From contig CAJTAK010000001.1 in the NCBI GenBank assembly GCA_910574255.1, forward strand, positions 19,779 through 83,778: a stretch of DNA of 64,000 nucleotides, written 5' to 3'. Positions within the stretch are counted from its first letter, which is position 1, and each line of letters opens with the position of its first letter. The notes beneath the pieces are model-generated. The model was given only the letters and a program-made list of their open reading frames with translations, did no database searches and had not been told where the DNA came from. Below, one piece after another: positions 44,040-52,607 of the stretch. Source of the DNA: Clostridia bacterium (GTDB lineage Bacteria > Bacillota > Clostridia > Lachnospirales > Lachnospiraceae). The position numbers were made by a program, and so were the translations under genes.

Positions 44040-46973
44040 ATGATGAAAAAATGGAAATGCAGGCTCAAAAGTGTTTTTTTAGCGGTTTTGACGGCGGCAT
44101 TGGTTACAGGAGGCACCAATTATTGGACGTTGGCAGCAATGGCAGCCGGCAGAACTGGCAGCTCCGATTATGAGACCGCAGGCGGGGAAAACCTGACAGC
44201 CGACGAAAAGAGGATTTATAATGCATTAAAATCTGCGGCAAAAGGAATTGCCGCTGGCAAAAGGATATCTACAATTGTAAATATGAGTGGTTTTACATCT
44301 CTTTGGAATTCGTCGGAAGAAATCACGGAAATGCTTGATGGGATTATGTCCGATCTTTTGCAAGATTATCCCGGCGATTTCTATTGGTATGGAAAAGAAT
44401 ATTACGGTGAGTGGCCTGTGGAAGATGATGGTAAAGTACGTTCCATGACAGTTTCCCTGGCTGTGCTGCCGGAATATCAGGATTCCGATCTGTATACGAT
44501 AGATACTCAGAAAGCGAAGGCGGCACAAAAGTCTGCAGAAAACGCCCAGGCTATTGTAGAAAAATACGAGAAGGCATCCGATTACAAGAAACTGAAGGGC
44601 TATGTGAAAGAAATCAATAATCTTGTTTCCTATGACGAGAGTATCTATGATGATGATTCGGTGTCCTGTGAGGCTCCGTGGCAGTTTATATGGGTGTTTG
44701 ACGGCGACAGAAACACAAATGCGGCATATGAGGGTTATGCAGACGCTTTCCAGTATTTATGCGATATGTCCGAATTTCAGAATGCGGCATGCTATACAGT
44801 GGAGGGAGCCGTGTCAGGGGGAGTGGGCGAAGGCAGCTATATGTGGAACATCGTCACCCTGGAAGGAAATAATTATCTGGTGGATGTGGCCAACTGCAGC
44901 ACACAGGCAGTTGGAGCGCCGGATCAATTATTTCTGGCAGGAACAGAAGGATCCGCAAGGGACGGCTACACCTTTTCCCTGAATCAAGGAAAAGATGCCA
45001 TTACATATGAATATGGCAGGGGGCAGTCGAGTATTTTCGGAGATATTCTTGAGCTTTCTCCTTATCAATATCAGGATCCGGATAAGCTGAAGCTGACAGT
45101 TACCCCTCCGACTGCAGAAGTAACCTTTGGTGACGCTGTAGATAATGGAGCGCTCATAGGAGGCTCTGCTGTGAATGAAAAGAAGGAGACAGTTTCAGGC
45201 ACCTTTACATGGGCTGACGGAGTGACCTTCTACGGAAATGCAGGTACGAATACTCTGCAGGCGGTTTTTACACCGGAGAATCCTCAGTATCCTCCGGTGG
45301 AAGATGTTTCCGTCAGGGTGAAGGTGAATCGAAGGCCCGTGACCGTTCAGGCGGAGGCAAAAAGCAAAACCTACGGGGATCCGGATCCGGAATGGACTTA
45401 TACATACTCTAATGTTATAGAGGGATATCCCTTGTCTGGCAGACTGGCCCGGACATCCGGCGAAGAAGTGGGAACTTATTCTATCCTTCAGGGCACTTTG
45501 ACTGATACGGAGAACCCTAATTATACGATTGTCTTTACAGGAAACAATCTGAAAATCAACCCCGGAGATCGCAGCGCTCTACAATTTATGGCAGGTAATG
45601 AGCGGGCTTCGGCGGCAAATGCGGTGACAATTAAAACAGATGCGGTTTATGGTGACTCCTGGTCAGAGATTGTGAGAATCGGTTCCATTACAGCGAAACT
45701 GGGTGCAGGAAGTGACAGTGCTCCAGGGCATTTTACATTGCAGGAAAGCGGAACGCCGGGAGTGGGCAGCGGTCAGAGATTTCATGTATTATACAACGGC
45801 ACCATCGGCGGGCATACTTATACCAATGAATTGGTGTGTGAAGGAACAGTAGATGTAAAAAAACGTGTCGTTACTGTATCAGAAGGAAGCTATAAGGTGA
45901 GTAAGACCTATGACAGAACAAGGTCAGGAGGAACTGCTTCCGGTCAATTAGTTCTTAACAATGTTTTGGCGGAAGATGCCAACAGGCTTGACGTTAAGGC
46001 AGTGCCGGAAGGTTATACAGATCCCAATGTAAACGGGCAGCAGAGAATGACGGCAAACCTTACTCTAAGCGGGGCAGCAGCAAATAACTATGAGCTGGGC
46101 AGCAATCAGATGGAGGTGCCCTGTGAGATTCTGCCCCAGACAATCACCCCGGCCATGAAGGTGTCAGGAAACTACAGCTACACCGGCCGCGCAGTAGTGC
46201 CAACAGTAACTGTGGCAAATGGAACAGATGTATTGGAAGCATCTGACTATGAATTGTCAGTTAGCAATAACAGGAATGCGGGAACCGGAAGGGTGGCTGC
46301 CAGACCTCGCAGCGGCGGCAATTATACCTGGAGTTCGGCGGTGGAGGCATCTTTTACCATTGATAAGGCAGAATATAAAGGGACAAAAACGGGCAGTACT
46401 TCTATGGAATCCGGCGGCACGGCGGTTTTCAGCCTTTTCTCCATGCTTCCGGAGGGTTATAAGCTGGGAGATATTCGAGTGTCAGATCCGGATAAAATTT
46501 TTGCGGAAACTCCAACCATCGCCAAGACGGTATTATCCTGCAAGCTGACAGATGATGAGGGTAAAGAGGGAAAATCGGCGGTAGTTACAGTGCCGGTGAC
46601 AGAGACTGCCAATTATCTCGCCTATGATCTAAACTTTACTGTGACTATGGCGCCGCAGCATTCTGGAACAGCAAATCCCCCTGCATCCTCCGGAAATCAA
46701 ACCGGTACAGCTAAGGATCCTGCGGAACCTCCAAAATCCACATCAGGTATACAGGCAGATCAGCTTCCGGCAGGAGATGACAGTATAGATGAGGAAACGC
46801 CCAACAGTGCAAATGTTACACCTCTGGGCAGGCAGAATACCAAGTCTGGAAGAACAGGCGGTATCGGCGCAGGACCTGTTGTATGGTGCTTAGTGGGAGC
46901 AGCCGTAGCAGCCGGAGCATTCGGAAGTGTTTATTTTGTGAGACGTAAGCAGAAAACAAAACCAGAAGAATAG
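44040..46973 (+). CDS. Exported surface protein with degenerate transglutaminase-like domain and MBG repeats
   Basis: A 977-residue protein with a signal peptide (about 1-36) and a C-terminal membrane helix followed by a basic tail. Residues about 180-300 match a transglutaminase-like domain, but the expected catalytic Cys of CEGYAxAF is Tyr230 and the expected His of HxWN is Tyr267; Asp282 in LVDVANC remains. The domain is therefore probably not enzymatic. Residues about 345-880 hold several MBG-type Ig-like repeats (for example RRPVTVQAEAKSKTYGD). A Pro/Ser-rich stretch precedes the anchor. GGAGAA lies upstream of the ATG at 44040. Confidence 0.85.
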   Translation: MMKKWKCRLKSVFLAVLTAALVTGGTNYWTLAAMAAGRTGSSDYETAGGENLTADEKRIYNALKSAAKGIAAGKRISTIVNMSGFTSLWNSSEEITEMLDGIMSDLLQDYPGDFYWYGKEYYGEWPVEDDGKVRSMTVSLAVLPEYQDSDLYTIDTQKAKAAQKSAENAQAIVEKYEKASDYKKLKGYVKEINNLVSYDESIYDDDSVSCEAPWQFIWVFDGDRNTNAAYEGYADAFQYLCDMSEFQNAACYTVEGAVSGGVGEGSYMWNIVTLEGNNYLVDVANCSTQAVGAPDQLFLAGTEGSARDGYTFSLNQGKDAITYEYGRGQSSIFGDILELSPYQYQDPDKLKLTVTPPTAEVTFGDAVDNGALIGGSAVNEKKETVSGTFTWADGVTFYGNAGTNTLQAVFTPENPQYPPVEDVSVRVKVNRRPVTVQAEAKSKTYGDPDPEWTYTYSNVIEGYPLSGRLARTSGEEVGTYSILQGTLTDTENPNYTIVFTGNNLKINPGDRSALQFMAGNERASAANAVTIKTDAVYGDSWSEIVRIGSITAKLGAGSDSAPGHFTLQESGTPGVGSGQRFHVLYNGTIGGHTYTNELVCEGTVDVKKRVVTVSEGSYKVSKTYDRTRSGGTASGQLVLNNVLAEDANRLDVKAVPEGYTDPNVNGQQRMTANLTLSGAAANNYELGSNQMEVPCEILPQTITPAMKVSGNYSYTGRAVVPTVTVANGTDVLEASDYELSVSNNRNAGTGRVAARPRSGGNYTWSSAVEASFTIDKAEYKGTKTGSTSMESGGTAVFSLFSMLPEGYKLGDIRVSDPDKIFAETPTIAKTVLSCKLTDDEGKEGKSAVVTVPVTETANYLAYDLNFTVTMAPQHSGTANPPASSGNQTGTAKDPAEPPKSTSGIQADQLPAGDDSIDEETPNSANVTPLGRQNTKSGRTGGIGAGPVVWCLVGAAVAAGAFGSVYFVRRKQKTKPEE

Positions 46974-46982
46974 AAAAGCAAT

Positions 46983-47052
46983 AAAAACAGGGCTGTACCC
47001 AAATCAGAGCTGCAGGAGTATTGCAGCTCTGATTTGTTACAGCCCTGTTTTT
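46983..47052. terminator. Bidirectional terminator between convergent genes
   Basis: AAAAACAGGGCTGTA with CAAATCAGAGCTGCA pairs with TGCAGCTCTGATTTG and TACAGCCCTGTTTTT around a 7-nt loop. A and T runs on the two sides allow termination in both directions. Confidence 0.93.
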
Positions 47053-47053
47053 A

Positions 47054-47689
47054 CTAATATCCCAGTTCCTCTCCAATCAAAATTACTTGAATCCTGCCGG
47101 GGATGTGTGATCTTCTTGTAATGACAATCTGACTGCAGATACAGTCAGGAGACTGACAGTTGGAACACCTTCCGGTAACGGCGCAGGGGGTCTTCTTGTT
47201 CAGCCGCAGTGCATTGATGGGAGCGGCAGTATTGCGAACACGATCATGGCCTTCCTCCACGGAAGCTGCAACCTTATTCATGCCAGCCAGTATAATGACA
47301 TTGTCCGGGCCGGAACTAAGACAGGCAACCCGGTTTCCGGCACCGTCTACATTCACAAGCTCGCCGTCCAGAGTAATGGCATTGGTGCTCATAAAAAAGT
47401 AATCAGCACAGACGACTTTTGCATAAATCTCCTTTTTCTCCTGGGGGGTCTTACCTGCAAATCGGTCAATCAAAGTATAATTTCCCTTCTTTAAGGCATC
47501 CATCAGGCCGCATTCCTCCATGGTCATAGTTCCGCCCCAGGTAACAGATGCCTGCTCAGGGAGCAGCTCCAAAACTTTTTTCACAGCAGCAGCACTGTCT
47601 TCGCAGTACCAGCCCTTCATCTGGCGCTTTTCCAAGTTGGAAATAATGGTTTTGGCCGTATTTTCATAATATTGCTTCTTTGGTGTCAT
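47054..47689 (-). CDS. LUD domain (LutC/YkgG-like) protein
   Basis: A 211-residue protein of the LUD/DUF1121 family. It shows VTWGGTMTMEECGLMDAL, the glycine-rich VNVDGAGNRVACLSSGPDNVIILAGMNKV and a C-terminal Cys cluster GRCSNCQSPDCICSQ that might bind a metal cluster. LutC relatives act in lactate use, but this stand-alone clostridial form has no known substrate. The gene is preceded by copy C of the structured leader, which ends in its ribosome site. Confidence 0.87.
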   Translation of the reverse strand: MTPKKQYYENTAKTIISNLEKRQMKGWYCEDSAAAVKKVLELLPEQASVTWGGTMTMEECGLMDALKKGNYTLIDRFAGKTPQEKKEIYAKVVCADYFFMSTNAITLDGELVNVDGAGNRVACLSSGPDNVIILAGMNKVAASVEEGHDRVRNTAAPINALRLNKKTPCAVTGRCSNCQSPDCICSQIVITRRSHIPGRIQVILIGEELGY

Positions 47690-47699
47690 AGATTTCGAT

Positions 47700-47814
47700 C
47701 CTCCTATCTTAAGTTCCGCAGTGTTTGAACAATCTTCATTTGCTTAGATAAATTTCCGATCGCAAGACCATGGGTCTGTAAATCTATCTGAGGATTATTC
47801 AGGCACTGCTGTTT
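47700..47814 (-). ncRNA. Structured leader motif, copy C (upstream of the LUD gene)
   Basis: On the - strand GCAGTG pairs with CACTGC (plus-strand 47804-47809 and 47718-47723). TGAATAATC pairs with GATTGTTCA (one G-U), and AGATAGATTT pairs with AAATTTATCT (one G-U). The 24-nt loop begins ACAGAC and ends GG. GCGGAACTTAAGAT leads into AGGAGG, 10 bases before the LUD start. Plan and length match copies A and B. Confidence 0.8.
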
Positions 47815-47866
47815 CCTGATTTCTATTATTTCATTATAAGAGGATTTTTCCGCTATTTCAAGATTA

Positions 47867-48469
47867 TTAATTCTGCAAAGTTACAGGCATCATGGAAAGG
47901 CGAAGGAAGAAGCCCTGTTCCTTGTGGCAGATGGGGCAGACAGCCGGAGCCATGGGGCCCATGTGGATATGGCCGCAGTTCAGGCAGATCCAGGCCTCCT
48001 GCTTGTCAGAGGAAAACAGCGCATTGTCTTCCATTAGTTTTGCAAAGGCGCAGAAACGATCTCCGTGAATCTTTTCAATATCTGCAATTCCATAAAAGGA
48101 TGAAGCGATTGCTAGGAAGCCTTCCTCCTTGGCTTTGTCACCAAAAGCTTTGTAAATTGGATCGTGCTCTTCATATTCATTATGCTGAGCGGCCCTGAGA
48201 AGCTCTGCCATACTGGGATAGAGATCAATGGGATAGCCGCCGTCAACTTCGATAGTTGTGCCGGCCAGAGGCTTTAAGTGATTGTAGAAGATTTCTGCAT
48301 GTTCTTTTTCCTGATTGGCTGTGAAGGTAAACAGCTTTTCGATTACAGGAAGCTTCTGTCTCTTAGCTTCCTCCGCTGCAAAGGTGTAACGGTTACGGGC
48401 CTGACTTTCACCTGCAAAGGCCCTCATCAGGTTTTCTCTTGTTTCGCTGTGCTGAAAATCAACAGACAT
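47867..48469 (-). CDS. rbr: Rubrerythrin
   Basis: A 200-residue peroxide-reducing protein of anaerobes. The ferritin-like diiron domain shows AFAGESQARNRY and ANQEKEHAEIF in the first half and further Glu and His in IADIEKIHGDRF. The C-terminal rubredoxin-like domain has CLNCGHIH and CPICHKEQGFF. The combination gives peroxidase activity using rubredoxin electrons. It lies 34 bp after a small gene with a strong ribosome site on the same strand. Confidence 0.96.
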   Translation of the reverse strand: MSVDFQHSETRENLMRAFAGESQARNRYTFAAEEAKRQKLPVIEKLFTFTANQEKEHAEIFYNHLKPLAGTTIEVDGGYPIDLYPSMAELLRAAQHNEYEEHDPIYKAFGDKAKEEGFLAIASSFYGIADIEKIHGDRFCAFAKLMEDNALFSSDKQEAWICLNCGHIHMGPMAPAVCPICHKEQGFFLRLSMMPVTLQN

Positions 48470-48503
48470 AGATAAATACTCCTTTCGTAGTGTTTATAGC
48501 GGG

Positions 48504-48722
48504 TTATTTGGATTCATATGCAACAAGTACAATGTTGCGGCCAAGCTCTCTGGAAAGCTTTTGCTCTGTACTGGTTAGAGTATCAGCGGCAGAGCCGGAG
48601 AGATGGGCGGCAGTATAAGATGCAAGATCTTCTTTTTGAAGGGCTTGTTCCATTCGATCTGCCGCTGCCCGGCAGGATGGCGGCAGTTCCATGGCAGATG
48701 GTTTGTGGGGTCTGTGGCACAT
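48504..48722 (-). CDS. Small unknown protein upstream of rubrerythrin
   Basis: A 72-residue frame starting MCHRPHKPSAMELP with a strong AAGGAGGAATATTT ribosome site directly upstream. It has one Cys near the N-terminus and a second mid-chain, is mostly helical and polar in character, and has no membrane segment. I do not recognise a family. Its position just before rbr on the same strand suggests co-transcription. The spacing and ribosome site are the main reasons to call it real. Confidence 0.6.
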   Translation of the reverse strand: MCHRPHKPSAMELPPSCRAAADRMEQALQKEDLASYTAAHLSGSAADTLTSTEQKLSRELGRNIVLVAYESK

Positions 48723-48761
48723 AAATATTCCTCCTTAAGTTGTTGCGCAACGGTACTAAAG

Positions 48762-48854
48762 GGTAAAGTCACTTCGGCACACCTGTAATGAGAGAAACTT
48801 TCATTCGAAAGGGCACTCATGAAGGTTCCTCTCGTGTGCCTTTGCGACTTTACC
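48762..48854. repeat. 93-bp long-hairpin element with 21-bp ends
   Basis: GGTAAAGTC-N5-GGCACAC at the left pairs with GTGTGCC-N5-GACTTTACC at the right, and the inner GAGAGAAACTTTCAT pairs with ATGAAGGTTCCTCTC. The whole segment folds as one imperfect palindrome. It sits in the leader of the small gene at 48722. One terminal arm recurs at 22871-22891, with a weaker version near 55117. Confidence 0.75.
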
Positions 48855-49054
48855 GTCCAGCATAAAATATTTCTTAAAACACTTGACATTTTTTAGCTGG
48901 ACTAGTTCTGCAATATCTTTCCAGTATGCAGGTAATCTCTCTGCTTCTGATGAGACATTGATAGTCCATTGGATCTTAGGAGTAGTATGTGTCAGAAGGG
49001 GAATTTTTATAAATATTTTGGATAAATCATATAAGAAATAAAAAAATAAGACGC
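48855..49054. other. Intergenic stretch between hairpin element and tRNA terminator
   Basis: Together with its neighbours this fills the gap between 48722 and 49385. It is AT-rich and I see no gene or clear signal in it. Confidence 0.5.
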
Positions 49055-49088
49055 AAAAAAACCTTTGAACTGCATGAGCTCAAAGGTT
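49055..49088 (-). terminator. Terminator of tRNA-Gly
   Basis: On the - strand AACCTTTGA pairs with TCAAAGGTT, followed by a run of T. It starts just after the tRNA 3' end. Confidence 0.85.
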
Positions 49089-49094
49089 CTGAGA

Positions 49095-49166
49095 GCGATA
49101 GACGGGGCTCGAACCCGCGGTCTCGACCTTGGCAAGGTCGCGCGTTACCAACTACGCCACTATCGC
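49095..49166 (-). tRNA. tRNA-Gly (anticodon GCC)
   Basis: The - strand gives a 72-nt cloverleaf: acceptor GCGATAG/CTATCGC, D loop with AGTTGGTAA, anticodon stem CGACC/GGTCG around TTGCCAA, and T arm with GGTTCGAGCC. CCA is not encoded. It has its own promoter and terminator and stands alone. Confidence 0.96.
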
Positions 49167-49203
49167 ATCAGTACTTTGCTGTTTTGTATCAGCGATATGA
49201 TTG

Positions 49204-49232
49204 ATAATACAACAAACGAAAACATTTGTCAA
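49204..49232 (-). promoter_or_regulatory. Promoter of tRNA-Gly
   Basis: On the - strand TTGACA (49232-49227) and TATTAT (49209-49204) are spaced 17 bp, about 38 bp before the tRNA. Confidence 0.85.
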
Positions 49233-49256
49233 TACTTTTTTTGAAAAAAGTTTGGG

Positions 49257-49285
49257 TTGAGAAATTGCTGTAATGATGGTACACT
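49257..49285 (+). promoter_or_regulatory. Promoter of the ferredoxin-like gene
   Basis: TTGAGA at 49257-49262 and TACACT at 49280-49285 with 17-bp spacing. Confidence 0.7.
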
Positions 49286-49384
49286 TAAAAGCATCAATGG
49301 ATGACCGCTTTTTCGTACTGGATTTCGGTCAGCCGGCAGAACAATCGTAATAATACTTTATACCAAATAACGGAGGAATTGAAG

Positions 49385-49768
49385 ATGAAGAAACTGATGA
49401 TGAAAAAAGGGTCTACCTGTATGGCGTGTCTGGAATGTGTACGGGCATGTTCTGAGGCATTTTATAAAGAGTTTGATCCGGACAAGGCATGTCTGCAGAT
49501 TGTGGAGAAAAAGAGCGTACGTCCTTTGGTCTGTCCTCAGTGCGGCAAGTGTGCAGAAGCCTGTGAAGCAGGGGCAATCACTCAGAATGCCAAGGGCGTT
49601 TATATGGTAAATAAGAAGCTTTGTACAGGCTGCGGCAAGTGTGCAGAGGCTTGTCCTTTTGGCCTGATGGTGAAGGCAGAGACTTCTCCCGCAGCCTCCA
49701 AGTGTATTGCCTGCGGAATCTGTGCCAAAGCATGCCCTATGGATGTACTTGAGGTTGTGGAGAGTTAA
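49385..49768 (+). CDS. Four-cluster ferredoxin-like electron-transfer protein
   Basis: A 127-residue protein with four Cys groups of the CxxCxxCxxxC type: CMACLECVRAC, CPQCGKCAEAC, CTGCGKCAEAC and CIACGICAKAC. It should bind four [4Fe-4S] clusters, like the HycB/CooF/DmsB class of electron-transfer subunits. CGGAGG lies upstream of the ATG at 49385. No partner oxidoreductase is next to it; thyA follows after about 110 bp. Confidence 0.9.
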   Translation: MKKLMMKKGSTCMACLECVRACSEAFYKEFDPDKACLQIVEKKSVRPLVCPQCGKCAEACEAGAITQNAKGVYMVNKKLCTGCGKCAEACPFGLMVKAETSPAASKCIACGICAKACPMDVLEVVES

Positions 49769-49877
49769 ACTTAGAAGCTTTTGCTCTGGTATTCATTTGA
49801 CTGGCAGCACTATGCGGGATGGTAAGATGGAAGTCTGGATTCGGTCAGCTTGGAGTCAGCAGAAAAGGAGAAGAAGG

Positions 49878-50726
49878 ATGAGTTATGCGGACACGCTATT
49901 TATCAACATGTGCCGTGATATTATAGAGAACGGAACAAGCACAGAGGGAGAGAAAGTGCGTCCCAAATGGGAGGACGGAAGCTATGCTTACACAATCAAG
50001 CGGTTCGGAGTGGTGAACCGCTATGACTTGTCAAAGGAATTTCCGGCGCTGACTCTTCGAAGAACGGCCTTAAAAAGCTGCATGGATGAGATTCTTTGGA
50101 TTTATCAGAAAAAATCCAACAATATCCATGATTTAAACAGCAGTATTTGGGACGAATGGGCAGATGAATCTGGCTCTATTGGAAAAGCTTATGGCTATCA
50201 GATCGGCGTTGAAAGCCGGTATAAAGAAGGCATGATGGATCAAATGGATCGAGTACTCTATGATCTGAAGAATAATCCTTACAGCCGCAGGATTATGACC
50301 AATACCTATGTATTTGCAGACTTAAGTGAGATGAATCTGTATCCCTGCGCCTACAGTGCCACTTATAATGTGACGAAAAAAACAGGAGAGGAAAAGCTGA
50401 CATTGAACATGGTTCTTAATCAGCGCTCTCAAGATGTACTTACAGCTAATAACTGGAATGTGTGTCAGTATGCCATCCTGCTTATGATGGTAGCCCAGTC
50501 CTGTAATATGCTTCCGGGAGAGCTGGTTCATGTCATTGCAGATGCTCATATTTATGACCGTCATGTGGAGATTGTAAAGGAACTGATTGAGCGTCCTGCA
50601 TATGCAGCACCAAAGGTATCACTGAATCCGGATATTACAGATTTTTACGCATTTACCACGGCAGATCTACTGATAGAGGATTATGAGACAGGGCCTCAGG
50701 TAAAAAATATTCCTGTGGCTGTCTGA
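49878..50726 (+). CDS. thyA: Thymidylate synthase
   Basis: A 282-residue enzyme that methylates dUMP to dTMP with methylene-tetrahydrofolate. The catalytic Cys lies in NLYPCAYSATYNV, and the folate/dUMP region NQRSQDVLTANNWNVCQYAILLMMVAQ is clear. The ATG at 49878 follows AAAGGAGAAG; longer frames overlap the ferredoxin gene. Dihydrofolate reductase follows, regenerating the folate it oxidises. Confidence 0.94.
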   Translation: MSYADTLFINMCRDIIENGTSTEGEKVRPKWEDGSYAYTIKRFGVVNRYDLSKEFPALTLRRTALKSCMDEILWIYQKKSNNIHDLNSSIWDEWADESGSIGKAYGYQIGVESRYKEGMMDQMDRVLYDLKNNPYSRRIMTNTYVFADLSEMNLYPCAYSATYNVTKKTGEEKLTLNMVLNQRSQDVLTANNWNVCQYAILLMMVAQSCNMLPGELVHVIADAHIYDRHVEIVKELIERPAYAAPKVSLNPDITDFYAFTTADLLIEDYETGPQVKNIPVAV

Positions 50727-50763
50727 AAAATAAGAGTTATTGCGGAATTGAAATGGAGAGAAT

Positions 50764-51264
50764 ATGAATCTGATTGTAGCGGTAGATAAAAATTGGGGAA
50801 TCGGCCTGAAAAACAAATTGCTGGTGAGCATTCCGGAGGATATGAAGTTTTTTCGGACAGAGACCACCGGAAAGGTAGTAGTGATGGGCAGGAAAACTCT
50901 GGAGACTTTCCCTAACAAAATGCCCTTAAAGAACCGGACAAATATTGTATTAACTGCCAATCCGGACTATGAGGTGAAAGGAGCGCTGGTTTTTCACACA
51001 ATGGAAGAAGTATTGGAAGAATTGAAAAACTATCCGTCCGAAGATATTTATATTATTGGAGGCGCAAGTATTTACAGGCAGTTTCTTCCTTACTGCAAGG
51101 CTGCTCATGTTACAAAGATTGATTATGCTTATGAGGCGGATACTTATTTTCCGAATCTGGACGAAAAGCCGGAGTGGAGCGTGGAGGCTTCCAGCGGAGA
51201 AAAGACTTATTATGATCTGGAATTTGAGTTTGTAAAGTACTGCAACAGCAGGCCGGTGATGTAG
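50764..51264 (+). CDS. folA: Dihydrofolate reductase
   Basis: A 166-residue enzyme that reduces dihydrofolate with NADPH. MNLIVAVDKNWGIGLKNKLL, VVVMGRKTLETFP and IYIIGGASIYRQFL are the family motifs. GGAGAG lies upstream of the ATG. It lies 37 bp after thyA, a classic pairing. The bases before it, TTATTGCGGAATTGAAAT, resemble the end of the structured leader motif, but no helices are present. Confidence 0.96.
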   Translation: MNLIVAVDKNWGIGLKNKLLVSIPEDMKFFRTETTGKVVVMGRKTLETFPNKMPLKNRTNIVLTANPDYEVKGALVFHTMEEVLEELKNYPSEDIYIIGGASIYRQFLPYCKAAHVTKIDYAYEADTYFPNLDEKPEWSVEASSGEKTYYDLEFEFVKYCNSRPVM

Positions 51265-51297
51265 GCCGCAGCGTATGCTTGGAAACTCAAAAAAGCA

Positions 51298-51326
51298 TTG
51301 ACATCATCTAAAAAAAGTAGAATAAT
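51298..51326 (+). promoter_or_regulatory. Promoter of ilvE
   Basis: TTGACA at 51298-51303 and AATAAT at 51321-51326 with 17-bp spacing. No T-box or leader peptide is visible in the short leader. Confidence 0.75.
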
Positions 51327-51355
51327 GAGAAAAAACGTAAAAGAGGAGTGATGTT

Positions 51356-52426
51356 ATGTTAGACATCAAATTCATCAAAACTGAAAATCCCAAGCCTATT
51401 CCGGGACCGGAGAATCCGCTGGTGTTTGGTACAATTTTTACAGATCATATGTTTGTAATGGATTATACAGAAGGACAGGGCTGGCATGATGCCAGAATTG
51501 AGCCTTATGCGCCTATTAGTCTGGAGCCTTCTGCTATGGTATTTCACTATGGACAAGAGATGTTCGAGGGCCTGAAGGCTTACAAGACAGAGGATGGCAG
51601 GATCCTTATGTTCCGTCCGGACAAGAACATTGAACGTGCCAACAACTCGAACCGCCGCCTCATGATTCCGGAGATTCCGGAAGAAGATTTCCTTACGGCT
51701 CTTAAAGAGCTGGTTCGAATCGAGCAGGCGTGGATTCCCACAAAGGAGGGAACCTCTCTTTATATCCGTCCCTTTGTAATTGCGACAGATCCCTTCCTTG
51801 GCGTGCGGCCTTCTTATACTTATAAGTTTATGATCATCCTCTCACCGGTAGGCGCTTACTATCCGGAGGGATTGAATCCGGTTAAGATCTGGATTGAGGA
51901 TGAGTATGTGCGTGCAGTTCGGGGCGGTATTGGTGAGGCAAAGACGGGAGGCAATTATGTGGCGTCTCTGGCAGCCCAGATGAAGGCTCATGAGGAGGGC
52001 TATTCTCAGGTACTCTGGCTGGATGGTGTAGAGCGAAAGTATATTGAAGAAGTAGGAGCTATGAATATCTTCTTCAAGATCAATGGTACTGTAGTGACGC
52101 CTCAGTTAAATGGCAGCATTCTTCCGGGTGTAACCAGAAGAACGTGTGTGGAATTGTGCAAGTCATGGGGATTGCCGGTGGAAGAACGCAAGGTTTCCGT
52201 AGATGAACTGGAAGAAGCGGCCAGAACGGGAGCTTTGGAAGAAGTATGGGGTTCCGGTACGGCGGCTGTTATCTCTCCGGTAGGCCATCTGCGCTATGAG
52301 AATGAGGTATTCCAGATTGGAGACGGCGGTATCGGTGAACTGAGTCAGAAACTCTATGATACGGTAACAGGTATTCAGTTAGGCAAGGTAGAAGATACAT
52401 TCGGCTGGACTGTGGAAGTAAAATAG
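51356..52426 (+). CDS. ilvE: Branched-chain amino acid aminotransferase
   Basis: A 356-residue PLP aminotransferase of fold type IV that makes or degrades Leu, Ile and Val. EGLKAYKTEDGRILMFRPDKN, the PLP region GGNYVASLAAQMKA and EVWGSGTAAVISPVG are characteristic. GAGGAGTGATGTT precedes the ATG. It has its own promoter and a terminator. A branched-chain amino acid uptake system lies 10 kb downstream. Confidence 0.96.
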   Translation: MLDIKFIKTENPKPIPGPENPLVFGTIFTDHMFVMDYTEGQGWHDARIEPYAPISLEPSAMVFHYGQEMFEGLKAYKTEDGRILMFRPDKNIERANNSNRRLMIPEIPEEDFLTALKELVRIEQAWIPTKEGTSLYIRPFVIATDPFLGVRPSYTYKFMIILSPVGAYYPEGLNPVKIWIEDEYVRAVRGGIGEAKTGGNYVASLAAQMKAHEEGYSQVLWLDGVERKYIEEVGAMNIFFKINGTVVTPQLNGSILPGVTRRTCVELCKSWGLPVEERKVSVDELEEAARTGALEEVWGSGTAAVISPVGHLRYENEVFQIGDGGIGELSQKLYDTVTGIQLGKVEDTFGWTVEVK

Positions 52427-52466
52427 ATAAGAAAATGCATTGCTGAAGAAGCATAAAATACAAAAG

Positions 52467-52514
52467 AAAAAGGCTGTTGTAGATAGAAGTGCCTATTTAC
52501 AACAGCCTTTTTAC
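52467..52514 (+). terminator. Terminator after ilvE
   Basis: AAAAAGGCTGTTGTA pairs perfectly with TACAACAGCCTTTTT around a 16-nt loop, with T-rich sequence after it. Confidence 0.92.
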
Positions 52515-52578
52515 GAACTGTCCTGTAATGGCAATTTTGACTGTGTGCAGAAGTATTGTTCAAACAGTTTTTCGCTTC

Positions 52579-52607
52579 TTGCGCAAAGAGAAGGAAAAAC
52601 GTATAAT
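52579..52607 (+). promoter_or_regulatory. Promoter of the ftsW-ispG-polC operon
   Basis: TTGCGC at 52579-52584 and TATAAT at 52602-52607 with 17-bp spacing. The rest of the 52513-52814 gap has no gene; a second -10-like TATACT lies at 52660-52665. Confidence 0.7.

Noticed and set aside
49707..49877. N-terminal extension of thymidylate synthase into the ferredoxin gene
   Set aside because: The extension is an out-of-frame reading of the Cys-rich gene; the family start and a good ribosome site are at 49878.
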